Positions 19,207 through 30,100 are shown, counted from the first letter of the stretch. The stretch is DNA of 64,000 nt from Membranipora membranacea (GCA_914767715.1 OU612071.1:11763493-11827492), one strand, 5' to 3'. The notes: generated by a model from the sequence alone, not told the origin. Numbers and translations: made by a program.

Positions 19207-20212
19207 ACATCTGGTGGCGAGAACAGCTCGAGGAGAGAATTCTGGTATGAGAGTTCTTCAGCCTCAGGCAACCTGCAAAGATAAAAATAAACAGCAGTTA
19301 GATAACGGGAGAGAGGCTAAGGGTGTGGGGAACTTTGTGGTTAACATGGACATGATACTGTATGTGCTGCAGGACTTCCAAAAGGGACACAGGACATTGG
19401 AAACTTGCCAGGATTGTATCGTCGGGATGAGCGTAACAAGAAAGAAAGGCCTTACATGCAGCATTTCATTAACATGCTAGTAAAGAGGCTCCATCGGTTC
19501 TACAAAGCAGCGCAGGAGAGCAGGAGGGGCAGTTCGGACATGCTGTGCAGGATAGCTGCCTTGGCATGCACGGGGCATGTCAGCTGCTTGCATCACTAGA
19601 CATGTCACTGCTGGCCCAATCAAACTGCCAAAAGCTGGCCAAGCTGGTGGACAATGAGATGACAGACATAAATAACAGAGACCTGAACGGACTGGCAGGG
19701 AAAAATTTAATGATAACAAACTATGAGGCCTGAGTGGGGGTGGGAGGGGGCGATTGCCATAATCCGTTGACAGCCGCTACAATTCGGTAAGGTTTGGCAA
19801 TAAAGAGAAGATTGGCCTATGTGCCACACAAGGGGTAACAACTGCCATCGGACAACGATGGGCAGGGTGCAAAGCCCTACCAATAATCCAAGTAAATCAT
19901 CGGGTCAGCACGTCCGTGGGGTGCTTCGGCGACAATCATCAGATGTGTTCCAGACTGGTTGGCAGCAGCTGCTGCGGGACAGAAGAGGACAACTGGATGC
20001 TCAGTAGTTCACTGTTCCGGTCTGGGGTGTATAAACTGCAACGAAGAAGAGAAAAAAAATCTGTTAGATGTTTTCAATATTCGCCTTCATGCCAACGCCC
20101 TTCAAGCGACCAAACTTGGATTTAGTCTACAGCGCAACCAGGCATTTAACAGGGCATTGATCAAAAATATGCTAAAGAATGTCCTATTCAGTAGCCAAGA
20201 GCAAGAACCATG
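19207..20212 (+). pseudogene. Decayed coding remnant, possibly transposase-derived (copy A)
   Basis: This kilobase is visibly richer in G and C than its surroundings. Protein-like segments fall in different frames: 19388-19599 (LPGLYRRDERNKKERPYMQH), 19545-19733 (SLDMSLLAQSNCQKLAKLVD) and 19959-20213 (NLLDVFNIRLHANALQATKL, then LQRNQAFNRALIKN). The frames overlap or abut as expected after frameshifts. The last segment reminds me of C-terminal parts of DDE-type transposase-like proteins seen in many invertebrate genomes, but this is a weak resemblance from memory. No intact frame exists. Confidence 0.4.
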
Positions 20213-20219
20213 AAGAACA

Positions 20220-21700
20220 AAGACAAAGTGTTCTGAGCTTTTAAGCGTTTAGTTGACAAAAATACATTTTGAATCGGACCTTACTCATGGGCCATTAGTG
20301 TTTTCCATATTACGTCAACACGTCTGACAGCTGGAAAGATCAGATGCAGCTAATTAGGTAAAATTCTGAGCAAAACCTTGAACTCTGAAAAGTTGACGCA
20401 CCATTTTTCATACAAATTTTAAGACCAGAAACAAGCTATAGCATATGTTGTTATGGCACACACAATATCTGTTGGCACGGTATACTGATCAAATTTTATA
20501 CTTCATTATTACATGTTCTGTAAAACTCACCAGTTTTACCCAGTTGTAGTGGTAATATTTAGAAATAAGGTCTTTTATTCATACATTACATTTATGTGGA
20601 GATATGCACAACAGAGAAAAAGTGAATAGCGCAGTGACGACACGTCACTGAATTAGAGAAGACACTGAGCCTGTATCAAATAGCCAATAGTTTCCAGTCT
20701 AGAGTATTTATATGTTTATGATAGAGACAGTCAGTACCAATCTTTATATATTTGTTTGCTTATTCTCATTTTCTTTAGCAAATTTATGCACCGAATATAA
20801 AGTTTTTGTTCTTGTAAATTAAACAATCATGTAAATCTTTCTAAATGAAAGACTGAAAGAACTGGACTTTGAATGAACTGCCCCAGATACTTTTGCTGAA
20901 AATGCATCGCTTATTCCAATTAAAACTCCCCCTGGGTCATTCTTATTGAAAAGATCCAGAGCGATTAGCGCTCAGAGCGAAGAGGAAGGAGGAAGACAGT
21001 CTATAATACCCTCTGTTCTAGCCCCTTACACAGAACCACTTAGAAGTAGCGGTCGAATCTAATGTTATGAAGAAGGGCAACATTTGTGTCCAGTGACAAC
21101 TCCAAGTAGAAATACAATGTTGTAAGGAAATGCAGGCTAGTCATAATTATCTAAACCACATTGTTGTTGATTGAAACAGACCCTAGACAAGCAAGGGCCC
21201 CTTGGACTAACATGCCTTTACTTTGCCAACGTCCTGTATCAACAACTCAATACACCAAACGTTCGGTGTTTTTGGGCTGGTTGATACTGGACATCAGCAA
21301 ACTACAGGCTTGCATGTCCACGGGGCCAATGGCACCAACCACTCATTCCCCTTTTAATTATCTCCTCATATATCCTGTATTGAACAAGCTTGTCAAGATA
21401 GGCTAGCTTTTTTTATAGACTTGCATTGCATCATGTATTTTAAGACTTGATGTAGTGACAATAGGCACTGCATTCAAAACTATAGAGTATTTTTAATTGT
21501 GGGATATACTTTTTCATCGACTTCTCCTTGCCCTATGCTCTACTAATCATTGCCTACCTACCTTAACCTATTTGTATTGTAAATTATCTCTCAATAGTCT
21601 CAGTGAATGTGATAGTGTTTGACTGTAGAATTTAATGACTATGTAGTATGACCAAAAGGTAATGTGTAGTGTAGCCATAAGAACAATGAGAAAGAGTCCA
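20220..21700. other. Intergenic stretch with nothing recognisable (copy A)
   Basis: Non-coding AT-rich sequence. A worn MITE end (GCATCGCTTATTCCAATTAA then CTCCCCCTGG) lies near 20905-20935. At 21535/21536 (CCCTA|TGCTC) lies the empty target site of the transposon inserted in copy B. Confidence 0.5.
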
Positions 21701-21707
21701 TTGGACT

Positions 21708-21946
21708 GGGGGGTCTTTCAATTAGAAACAGCGGAAATTGCAATCTGCTCGCTCACCCAGTGAGTGAGCGACACCTGCTACCGCTACTAGGCTCTCGTTT
21801 TCAGCTCACGCACTCATGGTAGAACTATATACACTTTGAGTGAGCGATTTGGGAGCAATTGTGTCCATTTTAAAGACCAAGTGAGTGATAATTTTTAGCG
21901 ATGTGATAGTGATAACTTGCATCTCTCATTCTAATTGAAGCCCCCC
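21708..21946 (+). mobile_element. Full-length MITE, GGGGGGTCTTTCAATTAGAA family (copy A)
   Basis: A 239-bp element beginning GGGGGGTCTTTCAATTAGAA and ending CTAATTGAAGCCCCCC. Internal palindromic words of the TCGCTCAC/GTGAGCGA type recur, with GATGTGATAGTGATAACTTG near the right end. It has no coding capacity. Confidence 0.82.
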
Positions 21947-22712
21947 TGGTTAGACAAAGTAATTGACTCCTCCCTGTTTAGCAATTGTATATTATATAAA
22001 GATGATACATAAATAAGAGGATAATGAGTGAATGGATAATATTAAACCTGCAGAGTTGAAGGTATAATAGATAAGTTCATCACTGGTATTCAGACTGAAG
22101 CTCCTGTAAGTGAGAAATACTGTTTCTTCAGATTGTCTGCTATTCTGTTACCTGATAACAATGGATTCTATGTTCTTGTTTCATGTGAAAAGTGTAGATA
22201 ACTCTGTTGAGTCACAATGAGGTCAAGGAAAATAAAATTACCAAAACACCATTGGAGATCAATGAGCAAAAGAGGGAGCTTTGTTTCAAGCAAGGCTCTT
22301 CAAGAATCTCACTCCTATTTTATTTCAAGAGTTCTCCTAGTATTATATAAGGCCAATGAAATGTAAATAAGAATAGCTCACCAACTAGGATTCCTATACA
22401 CAGGTATTTGAGAAAACGGCTGGAGTTTAGCCATATCTTCTATTATTTTTGGAAAAAGAAACTGTTGTTGAGGTAGTTTTGAGGCTATAAATAATATAGC
22501 GAGCCCAGTAACACGCATTATGGAGGGGACAACTCTTGCTGTCTGCTAATATAATGGATGTATCATGCCTACTAATTTTGAATATTCTAAATATAGAATA
22601 TTCAAAGTCAAACAGAGTCATTCAGATGTGAAAAGGGTTATCTACCCTGATTTAAACTGGAACATATTATATTATCAATATCATGTAGACGGCTTCAACA
22701 AATATATATTTA

Positions 22713-23015
22713 TTGCAGAAGCAATCTCACGGACATCATAAATATATATTCTATACACATTTAATCTTAGCAATTATCGACATGGAACTCAATATTAAGA
22801 CGGCTGCACCGTCTTACAGTATTATCGCAGACAGTCTATCGCATTTCCAATATTACTCCCAGCAAGTGCGTTTCAGTCTCCGGTCTGAATATATAGTCAA
22901 TACACCTCATATAGCTAAGGCTACACAGTCCAGGTTCCGGGTGCGTCCCGCTCAATCTGCTCAGAGGGCAAGATCAGGGTACATCCCGCTTCGCAACGTA
23001 TACTATCAGATCTAG
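22713..23015 (+). other. Unassigned 100-codon reading frame next to the 45-bp minisatellite (copy A)
   Basis: An open frame including IIADSLSHFQYYSQQVRFSL and a basic C-terminal part (RFRVRPAQSAQRARSGYIPL). IADSLSHFQ faintly recalls the IADALSRFQ-type segment after RNase H in some retroelements, but I cannot support that. The stop is followed by the minisatellite in another frame. Copy B: 56980-57282. Confidence 0.2.
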
Positions 23016-23057
23016 ATGCACCCGCTATAAGCTCCGCTTGTAAGCTACTCGAGACAC

Positions 23058-23366
23058 CAGCTCTGCTAGGTTGGCTTTGCCACCAGTACGACCCTCAGTA
23101 AACAGCTCTGCTAGGTTGGCTTTGCCACCAGTACGACCCTCAGTAAACAGCTCTGCTAGGTTGGCTTTGCCACCAGTACGACCCTCAGGAAACAGCTCTG
23201 CTGGGTTGGCTTTGCCACCAGTACGACCCTCAGTAAACAGCTCTGCTGGGTTGGCTTTGCAACCAGTACGACCCTCAGTAAACAGCTCTGCTAGGTTGGC
23301 TTTGCCACCAGTACGACCCTCAGTAAACAGCTCTGCTAGGTTGGCTTTGCCACCAGTACGACCCTC
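23058..23366 (+). repeat. 45-bp minisatellite, ~7 units (copy A)
   Basis: The unit starts CAGCTCTGCTAGGTTGGCTT and ends CGACCCTCAGTAAA. 45 is a multiple of three and one frame reads through all units as LALPPVRPSVNSSAR, but there is no start context or flanking coding sequence. Copy B has one unit fewer. Confidence 0.9.
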
Positions 23367-23737
23367 TCTAGGCTGAAGATAGCTATCCAGGAATTCTCTA
23401 CCCAGGAGTTATCCTCTCTCGGCTCATTCATGGTGAGTTTGTTTAGCTAGATACCGTTAGCTTGAGAACCAAACCCTAGCCAGGTAACGGCCAGGTGTTC
23501 CACCCTTTCGAGATTTCCCGTACCACAGTTTTTCTAACATTTTATGATTATGATTATATATATATATATATGTTATTTATATGAGCAATAGTACCTATAT
23601 AGAAATTGTGGAGTGTTCCTATCACAGGGTTGCTTGTTGTCATGTTGTTGTCTGTTGTGCATGTACCATGTTCACGTATCTTTGAGTTGTCTTCTCTGTT
23701 CATACTACTGAGAAGTGACCACCATTCTACCAACCCT

Positions 23738-23992
23738 GGGGGTCTTTCAATTAGAAACATGCAAAATCGCAATCTTGTCGCTCACTCACTGAGTGAGCGA
23801 TACCTGCTAGGGGTCTCGCTTTCAAATCGCCCAGTCACTTGATGGAATATAAACATTCTGAGTGAGCGATTTGGGAGCGATGTTCTCTAATTGAAACACC
23901 AAGTGAATGATGACTTTGAGCGATGTGATAGTGATGTGATAGTGATAACTTGCTTTAGTAAAGGATCACTCTTTCTGACTGAAAGACCCCCC
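23738..23992 (+). mobile_element. Full-length MITE, GGTCTTTCAATTAGA family (copy A)
   Basis: Begins GGGGGTCTTTCAATTAGAAA and ends CTGACTGAAAGACCCCCC, 255 bp. It has a short internal duplication (GTGATAGTGATGTGATAGTG). TCGCTCACTCACTGAGTGAG forms a local palindrome. Copy B counterpart 57963-58217. Confidence 0.82.
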
Positions 23993-23994
23993 TG

Positions 23995-25590
23995 ACCCAC
24001 ATTATGACAGAGACTGACTTGACCTGTCCTGTGGCTGTAGCCTTAAAAAGAATACACATTAGGCACATTTCTTTGCCTTTGACTTTATGACTTTATGCCT
24101 TTGACTTCGACGGTGAGTGGACTGCATCATTACAAAATAAAGCACACCTATGCTGTAGCATGTTGGATAGGCCCTGAGGGCTGATGTCAGGGAGACATGC
24201 CCCAATGCACCTATGAGAGTTGAGTAACCTGAGCTGCAAGCTTCAGTAGCTGAGCAGTTTTGTATTTATTTTCTTAGGGATATTATTTTAGTTAAACCAT
24301 GAGGATCGTTCTTTAGATTTATCTCCTCACACATGACTACTAGCTCCTTTCTAAAATTTGCACAGGGTTGCTAGACCGCATTTATCATTTTTGATTGGAC
24401 CACAAATTCAGAATCTATTTTAGCTGACCCTTGTAAACTTTTGGCAAGCGGCTTGCCTGAGTTTTCACTCTGCACATGTATGATCTGTTGAGGCGTAGGT
24501 TCATTTTTGCAGCATAGGTCTAGAATTAATCAAATAAAATGAATACCTTAATTTCTACTCCAAAACGTTGAGTGCAAGCAAAAATTTTCTCAGAATGAAA
24601 GGAAGGATGAACGTTCTGTTACCAATTATAATAACAGTGTCGACATCTGTGCAATGGAAATATTAACTGAATTGCTTTTTTCCACAAGTTCGATTTGAAT
24701 ATAACTGGATCTTAAACAATAACTGGCAGTCATAGTTATTCTCAGATTGGGATATTTAAACTTCTCTCTGTAGGCTAGTTATTCCTGAGAGGAATAATTG
24801 TACTCAACCTATTTAGAGCATACCATGGATTTGGAGTTGTCCCCTTATTCATGTTGTCTAGAATCTAGATGACACCAAGCATACGCTGATGTGCAACTGT
24901 CCAGGACAATGATGTGATATTTATTTCCAATGTAGAATACTGTGGAAAAGTTTTCGGCCTGAATGGGATGCCATTAATTGCAGCATAGTGCAGGCAAAAT
25001 GGTTGAAATCTGTCAATTGTTTGGATTTGTTATGCTTGATATATATCTTAGAGCCCGAAGCGTAGCAGCAATTCCGATAACATGAGAAAGATTCGGCGCT
25101 CTAAGGGGCATTTGTTACTACTCAAAGCTCATAGGTTCAGCAAACATGAAGCTCCGCATACATTTATAAGACCCATGAAATTACATCACAAGACGCTTGG
25201 CAAAGAAGGTAATATTCATACCTGCCGATTCATACTTTTTGCAAGAAAGGTATAAGGATGTTTGATGGGTCTTCCTATTGGCTGGGAGATTGGGCACAAA
25301 AATCTGGTATGAATAGGTTAACAACTAATTAACTCTACCTGCTTTCAGTATTTGGATATTGATTCAATTTTGCGCAGTATCAATGTTTTAAGGGTTGCTG
25401 TCGCATCTGCATGCCAGATCATGTGACATGTCATAGCAATTGAGGACAATTGCAACCAGGGGGTGCAGATGTCGCATTTACAGCAGCAAACACATAACTA
25501 GCCAGGAGATTTTTCTATAACATAGGATACCAACGTCACACACAGTAACAATACCAACATCTAAACCTACATTGCATAACCAATTCACTC
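23995..25590. other. Intergenic stretch (copy A)
   Basis: No gene that I can support. A 57-codon frame at 25082-25255 (MRKIRRSKGHLLLLKAHRFS and onward) is basic and looks protein-like, but it stands alone. Counterpart: about 58220-59815. Confidence 0.4.
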
Positions 25591-26432
25591 AACCTCGACA
25601 CGAGGACAGACAGCTAACAATCAGTACGTCAAACCTCGAGACGAGGACACACAGCTAACATTCAGTACGTCAAACCTCGACACGAGGACACACAGCTAAC
25701 AGTCAGTACGTCAAACCTCGAGACGAGGACACACAGCTAACAGTCAGTACGTCAAACCTTGAGACAAGGACACACAGCTAACAGTCAGTACGTCAAACCT
25801 CGAGACAAGGACACACAGCTAACAGTCAGTACGTCAAACCTCGAGTCGAGGACACACAGCTACCAGTCAGTACGTCAAACCTCGAGACAAGGACACACAG
25901 CGAACAGTCAGTACGTCAAACCTCGAGACGAGGACACACAGCTAACAGTCAGTACATCAAACCTCGAGACGAGGACACACAGCTAACAGTCAGTACGTCA
26001 AACCTTGAGACAAGGACACACAGCTAACAGTCAGTACGTCAAACCTCGAGACAAGGACACACAGCTAACAGTCAGTACGTCAAACCTCGAGTCGAGGACA
26101 CACAGCTACCAGTCAGTACGTCAAACCTCGAGACAAGGACACACAGCGAACAGTCAGTACGTCAAACCTCGAGACGAGGACACACAGCTAACAGTCAGTA
26201 CATCAAACCTCGACACGAGGACACACAGCTAACAGTCAGTACGTCAAACCTCGAGACAAGGACACACAGCTAACAGTCAGTACGTCAAACCTCGAGACGA
26301 GGACACACAGCTAACAGTCAGTACGTCAAACCTCGAGACGAGGACACACAGCTAACAGTCAGTACGTCAAACCTTGAGACAAGGACCCACAGCTAACAGT
26401 CAGTACGTCAAACCTCGAGACGAGGACACACA
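25591..26432 (+). repeat. 41-bp minisatellite, ~20.5 units (copy A)
   Basis: Typical unit: ACCTCGAGACGAGGACACAC followed by AGCTAACAGTCAGTACGTCAA. Each unit carries a small inverted repeat (CCTCG, 3 nt, CGAGG). Units are contiguous without unique spacers. A block of six units (246 bp) is itself duplicated (starts 25759 and 26005), which accounts exactly for the length excess over copy B. Confidence 0.95.
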
Positions 26433-27408
26433 TTTTAATTAAATCAAAGTTATAATTTTAATACTGGCACCACCCTTATGGAAAGGCTCTTCGTTTGTAC
26501 CTTCATTTGGAGTCAGGTCAGTCTTTAAAAGAAGCATGAAAGTTTTATTATTTTAATGTGCTGTAATATTCGCTGTATTATAGATGGTTTCCCTCGGAAA
26601 ATATGATTTGCTCTATCATTGATCATGGCACACTTCACAACATGGTTGGATGATTTGTATCATCAACGAATTCAGTTAAATGAAATCAAACTCAAACATG
26701 ACAACTAGGAGCATTAAATTGAGCATGCATGGTATCATTAAAGAGAAAATATTATAGTAGCCACTCCAGGCTAAAACACGTCAACTGTACATTAGTTATT
26801 TTCTATGATATCGAAATGTCACTTCGTCAAAAAAAGAGTTCTTGTCATAGGAAACAAAAATTAATTCAGTACCATAAACAAGGGACGTAAACATGGTTCG
26901 CTTACGAAAACAGAGGGAAACAACAATGGTTGTTTTCCAAGTTAGCTACCAAAACATTCAAAATCCGGTGAAGAAGAATTGTCTGAGCTCCACTGTCTCT
27001 ACATATTTCACACCCCATCCTGTCCTTGACAAGGTCATCTGATTTATATGTTACACACTCATAGACCATAAATTGAATATTCATTAATTTTTATGGACCT
27101 CACTGTGGCTCAACAGAGTTGTCTACACTTCACACATGAAAACAGATGATAGATCATGCTGTTATCAGGTAACACAAAAGCAGACAATCTGAACAAAGCA
27201 AGGGCTTTATACACCACCCCTTGAAGAAAAAGTCATTTTCACTGAAAGAGGCTATGTCTGTGTAAAATCAATGAACTTTGTTTGAATAGAATCTCACCTA
27301 ACATTTGTATACCAGGGCCGTTCAATCCTTAACTTCTTATTCACTATCATCTCTAAATGTGCAGTCAAGGAGTACTTCGTCTTTATACAGTCTAACCACT
27401 CATAGGTT
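26433..27408. other. Intergenic stretch (copy A)
   Basis: AT-rich, without a recognisable gene. A 60-codon minus-strand frame at 26902-27084 is unsupported. Counterpart in copy B: 60412-61380. Confidence 0.45.
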
Positions 27409-27506
27409 GATGTAAGACTAAAGAGGAGTTAGTTATACCAAGAACTAGGAGATAGAGACCCCTAGCTTGATGTTAGACCAAAGAGGAGCTAGTTATACCA
27501 ACCAAG

Positions 27507-29448
27507 TTTCCTTACCTCAGTTTCCTTACCTCAGATGAGGTAGCACATCCTATTGATTTGTCGAAGAAATCGGTTTAGGGATGCCTCTAAATGTTAGGAC
27601 CAGGGTTTAGACCAGGGAATGTGGTTTTAACAGCATGGCGCTGTTTAGGGTTGGGCGGTTTTCTGCCCTCTCATCTCACGGATTGTCCGAGGCAGGAAAC
27701 TGGCGTGGTAAACACTTTTGTTTGTGGCCACAGAGTTAGGTTCACCTCTGGCGGCTGCTCTGGTGGTCATTGTAGCGTTTTCCCTGTCTTCGGTGATTTC
27801 ATCGTATGCTTTAGAGAGAGCATGGTGTTGGTTCTCGTTCTGAAGAACTCTGGTGAGCAGACATAGCCGATGATTTTTCCGCCTTTCTTCCAGCGACCCA
27901 ATTTCTAGCTGATTCCTGGCTTCGGTCACACTCGTACCACGGCCCTTCAGGTTACCTATGAATCTGATGGCGTCATTTTGCACCAATTCTATCTTCTGTG
28001 CTGTTGTTTTGGTGGATGGGTCCCATACTGTGTCTGCGAATTCGAGGATTGGCCTACATAGGCTTGTGTATGCCAGTAGCTTGGCTTCCTTTGGTGCGCT
28101 ATACATCAGATGTTTGATGCCTCCTAGGATTTTCCTAGATTTTCCACATTTTTTTTGGATGTGTTGGTCAAACTTTAGGTCTGACTGAATGGTCACACCC
28201 AGGTATTTAGTGCTGGCTGTCCAGGCAAGAGGCGAGTCACCAAGCATATATGTAAGCTTGGGGTTCGCATTGCCAAAGTTGATCGCGTGGCATTTCTTGT
28301 CGTTGAATGGCATTCTCCACTTCTCTGACCAGTGATATACTGCCTCAATGTTTTTTTGGAACCTTGCGGCATCCTCAGGATCGTCCACAGTTTGGTACAG
28401 CAGGGTGTCGTCGGCATAGAGACTGACTTTGCAGGTCAGGCTAGTTGGTAGATCGTTTATGTAGCACAGGAACAGGGTTGGGCCCAGTACTGATCCTTGC
28501 GGAACCCCTGATGTTACCGTGCACATTTGGGAACTCTTCCCTTTGAGTACTACAGATTGTTTCCTGTCAGACAGAAAATCACGAATCCAGTTTATGAGAT
28601 GGGCGTTTATTCCTGGTATTTGTTTTAGCTTCTGAAGGAGTAACAGGTGCGGTACTTTGTCGAAAGCTTTTTTGAAGTCCATAACTATGGCGTGAGTGGT
28701 GTGTCCATCATCTGCTGCTTTTGCCAAGTCATTATAGGTGACACACAGTTGGGTTTCGCATGACAGTCCTCTTCGGAAGCCATGTTGTCGATGGTGGAGC
28801 ACGTCATCAAGTGTCTTGTTCAGGAAATGCAACACTATGTGTTCCATCATTTTACAAGGGATACTTGTGAGTGAGATAGGCCTATAATTGTTAGGGGTCT
28901 CAGAATCTCCTCCTTTATGTATAGGGGTTACATTGGCTGATTTCCACTGTTCCGGGAGTTTTCCTGCGTTCAGTGATGCTTTGTAGATCAGTGCCAGTGA
29001 TGTGGCTGTGGTTTGTAAGTCAATTAGCATATCTGGCTTCCTGATTCCATCGGGCCCTGGTGATTTTCCATTTGGTAGTTCTCGGATGAGCTTAGCCACC
29101 CCATCAGTTGTTATCTCTAGGCATTCGTCATCAGCTTCCATCCTCGGGAAGTCTCTGGCCAGGTAGCCTTCTTGGAACTGGCTGTGGAAAAAGCCATTTA
29201 GCAGTTCAGCGCATTCTTCGGGGTCCTCAGTCAGAACATTTTGTTTGTTTTTAAGCGTCAGCAGTTTGGATTTGTTATTTTTGTTTGCACCAAGGAGTTT
29301 GAAGAATGGCTTGGAGTTCCCTTTCTTCAGTGGCTTGTATATTCTGTCTGTGTAGTACGCTCTACGGATAGTCTCCAGTTCTTTCTTTCCGTGTCTTCGT
29401 TCTTGCTTGTATTTGGTGTGGTCGAACTCATTTGAGGTGGACCTAAAG
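27507..29448 (-). mobile_element. 5'-truncated non-LTR retrotransposon (CR1/Jockey-like), copy A only
   Basis: Comparison with the empty site in copy B (CCAACCAAGGATGTTG near 61480) defines a 1942-bp insertion with at most a 3-bp target duplication (AAG). The element reads on the minus strand. Its 3' end consists of two copies of CTGAGGTAAGGAAA, a simple-repeat tail without poly(A), as in CR1-like groups. The reverse transcriptase frame runs open into the 5' border, so the endonuclease part was lost to 5' truncation. Confidence 0.92.
27645..29447 (-). CDS. Reverse transcriptase of the truncated LINE (partial, 5' open)
   Basis: The frame is open from the insertion border at 29447 to TAA at 27645 (about 600 residues); the ATG at 29141 is internal. 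Before it lies the linker typical of these elements (KPLKKGNSKPFFKLLGANKN). RT landmarks follow in order: NGKSPGPDGI, TPIHKGG with NNYRPISLTS, QHGFRRGLSCETQL, the catalytic-Asp motif IVMDFKKAFDKVPH, SGVPQGSVLGPTLFLCYIND, and the catalytic box SLYADDTLLYQ. The C-terminal part (GRGTSVTEARNQLEIGSLEE) matches the usual post-RT region. No stop or frameshift is visible, so the insertion is probably young. Without the apurinic-type endonuclease domain it could not be an autonomous element. Confidence 0.92.
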   Translation of the reverse strand, partial: FRSTSNEFDHTKYKQERRHGKKELETIRRAYYTDRIYKPLKKGNSKPFFKLLGANKNNKSKLLTLKNKQNVLTEDPEECAELLNGFFHSQFQEGYLARDFPRMEADDECLEITTDGVAKLIRELPNGKSPGPDGIRKPDMLIDLQTTATSLALIYKASLNAGKLPEQWKSANVTPIHKGGDSETPNNYRPISLTSIPCKMMEHIVLHFLNKTLDDVLHHRQHGFRRGLSCETQLCVTYNDLAKAADDGHTTHAIVMDFKKAFDKVPHLLLLQKLKQIPGINAHLINWIRDFLSDRKQSVVLKGKSSQMCTVTSGVPQGSVLGPTLFLCYINDLPTSLTCKVSLYADDTLLYQTVDDPEDAARFQKNIEAVYHWSEKWRMPFNDKKCHAINFGNANPKLTYMLGDSPLAWTASTKYLGVTIQSDLKFDQHIQKKCGKSRKILGGIKHLMYSAPKEAKLLAYTSLCRPILEFADTVWDPSTKTTAQKIELVQNDAIRFIGNLKGRGTSVTEARNQLEIGSLEERRKNHRLCLLTRVLQNENQHHALSKAYDEITEDRENATMTTRAAARGEPNSVATNKSVYHASFLPRTIREMRGQKTAQP

Positions 29449-29621
29449 GATGTTGATGTTGGACCAAAGACTAAGAGGAGTTAGTTAATGTTATACCAAG
29501 GAGTTAGAGACTCCTAGGTTGATGTTAGACTAACAGAGGAGCTTGTTATACCAAGGAGTTAGAGACTCTAACTCCTTCCTTGGTTATACATACACACTTC
29601 CTTGGTCAAACTGTTTTATAT

Positions 29622-29645
29622 CATATATATATATATATGTGTGTG
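29622..29645 (+). repeat. (AT)n/(GT)n microsatellite
   Basis: Alternating TATATATATATATATATG then TGTGTG. It is also present in copy B near 61659-61682. A similar AT run lies at 23555-23572 and 57779-57796. Confidence 0.7.
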
Positions 29646-29767
29646 TCACTCATCGGATTGGTTTAACTAAATAATAAAAGTTCACCTTCACAAACTATAC
29701 ACTGTGGCTGTGACTATAATTGATAGGTTGTTTATAAATAATAATGTAATTTAATATGTGAGTTAGG

Positions 29768-29843
29768 GATCAGGATAAGCTCAGTTGGTAGAGCCCTGGA
29801 CTCTTGACTGCAAGGTAGTGGGTTCGATCCTCAGTGGTGCTCG
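29768..29843 (+). repeat. tRNA-derived SINE head (family 2), copy A
   Basis: A box AAGCTCAGTTGGTAGAGC at 29777-29794 and B box GGTTCGATCC at 29821-29830, spaced as in tRNA. No acceptor stem or regular anticodon stem forms, so I do not call a tRNA gene. It ends directly in a full-length MITE at 29856. Copy B: 61805-61880. Confidence 0.6.
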
Positions 29844-29855
29844 GTGCAACCTCCT

Positions 29856-30100
29856 GGGGGGTCTTTCAATAAGAAAGAGCCAAAATCGCAATCTGATCGC
29901 TCACTCACTTAGTGAGCGATACCTGCTAGGGCTCTCGCTTTCAGATCGCTCACTCATTGATGGAACTATATACATTCTGAGTGAGCGACCTGGGAGCGAT
30001 TTTGTCTAATTGAAAGACCAAGTGAGTGATCATTATGTGCGATGTGATAGTGATAACTTGCTTTAGTAAAGCATCGCACTTCCTAATTGAAAGACCCCCC
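29856..30100 (+). mobile_element. Best-preserved MITE of the GGGGGGTCTTTCAAT family (copy A)
   Basis: A 245-bp element with GGGGGGTCTTTCAAT at the left and ATTGAAAGACCCCCC at the right as a perfect inverted repeat. Interior: TCGCTCACTCACTTAGTGAG palindrome, CTATATACATTCTGAGTGAG, an internal copy of the end motif (TAATTGAAAGACCAAG) and GATGTGATAGTGATAACTTG. There is no reading frame. Target duplication is unclear. Confidence 0.88.

Larger units (their letters stand above)
27409..29580 (+). repeat. Short imperfect tandem repeat, interrupted by a LINE (copy A)
   Basis: Imperfect units of roughly 60-70 bp with the words GGTTGATGTTAGAC, AGAGGAGTTAGTTATACCA and GAGTTAGAGACTCC occur at 27409-27505 and again at 29449-29580. 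The LINE at 27507-29448 split the array. In copy B the array is uninterrupted at about 61382-61610. Confidence 0.7.

Noticed and set aside
25759-26232. Two 75-codon plus-strand frames across the 41-bp array
   Set aside because: They arise from the minisatellite period and have no coding context; array length changes of 41 bp break the frame.
25591-26432. CRISPR array
   Set aside because: Units abut with no unique spacers, no cas genes are present, and the DNA is eukaryotic.
27958-28188. Plus-strand frames overlapping the LINE
   Set aside because: They are shadows of the reverse-transcriptase frame on the minus strand.
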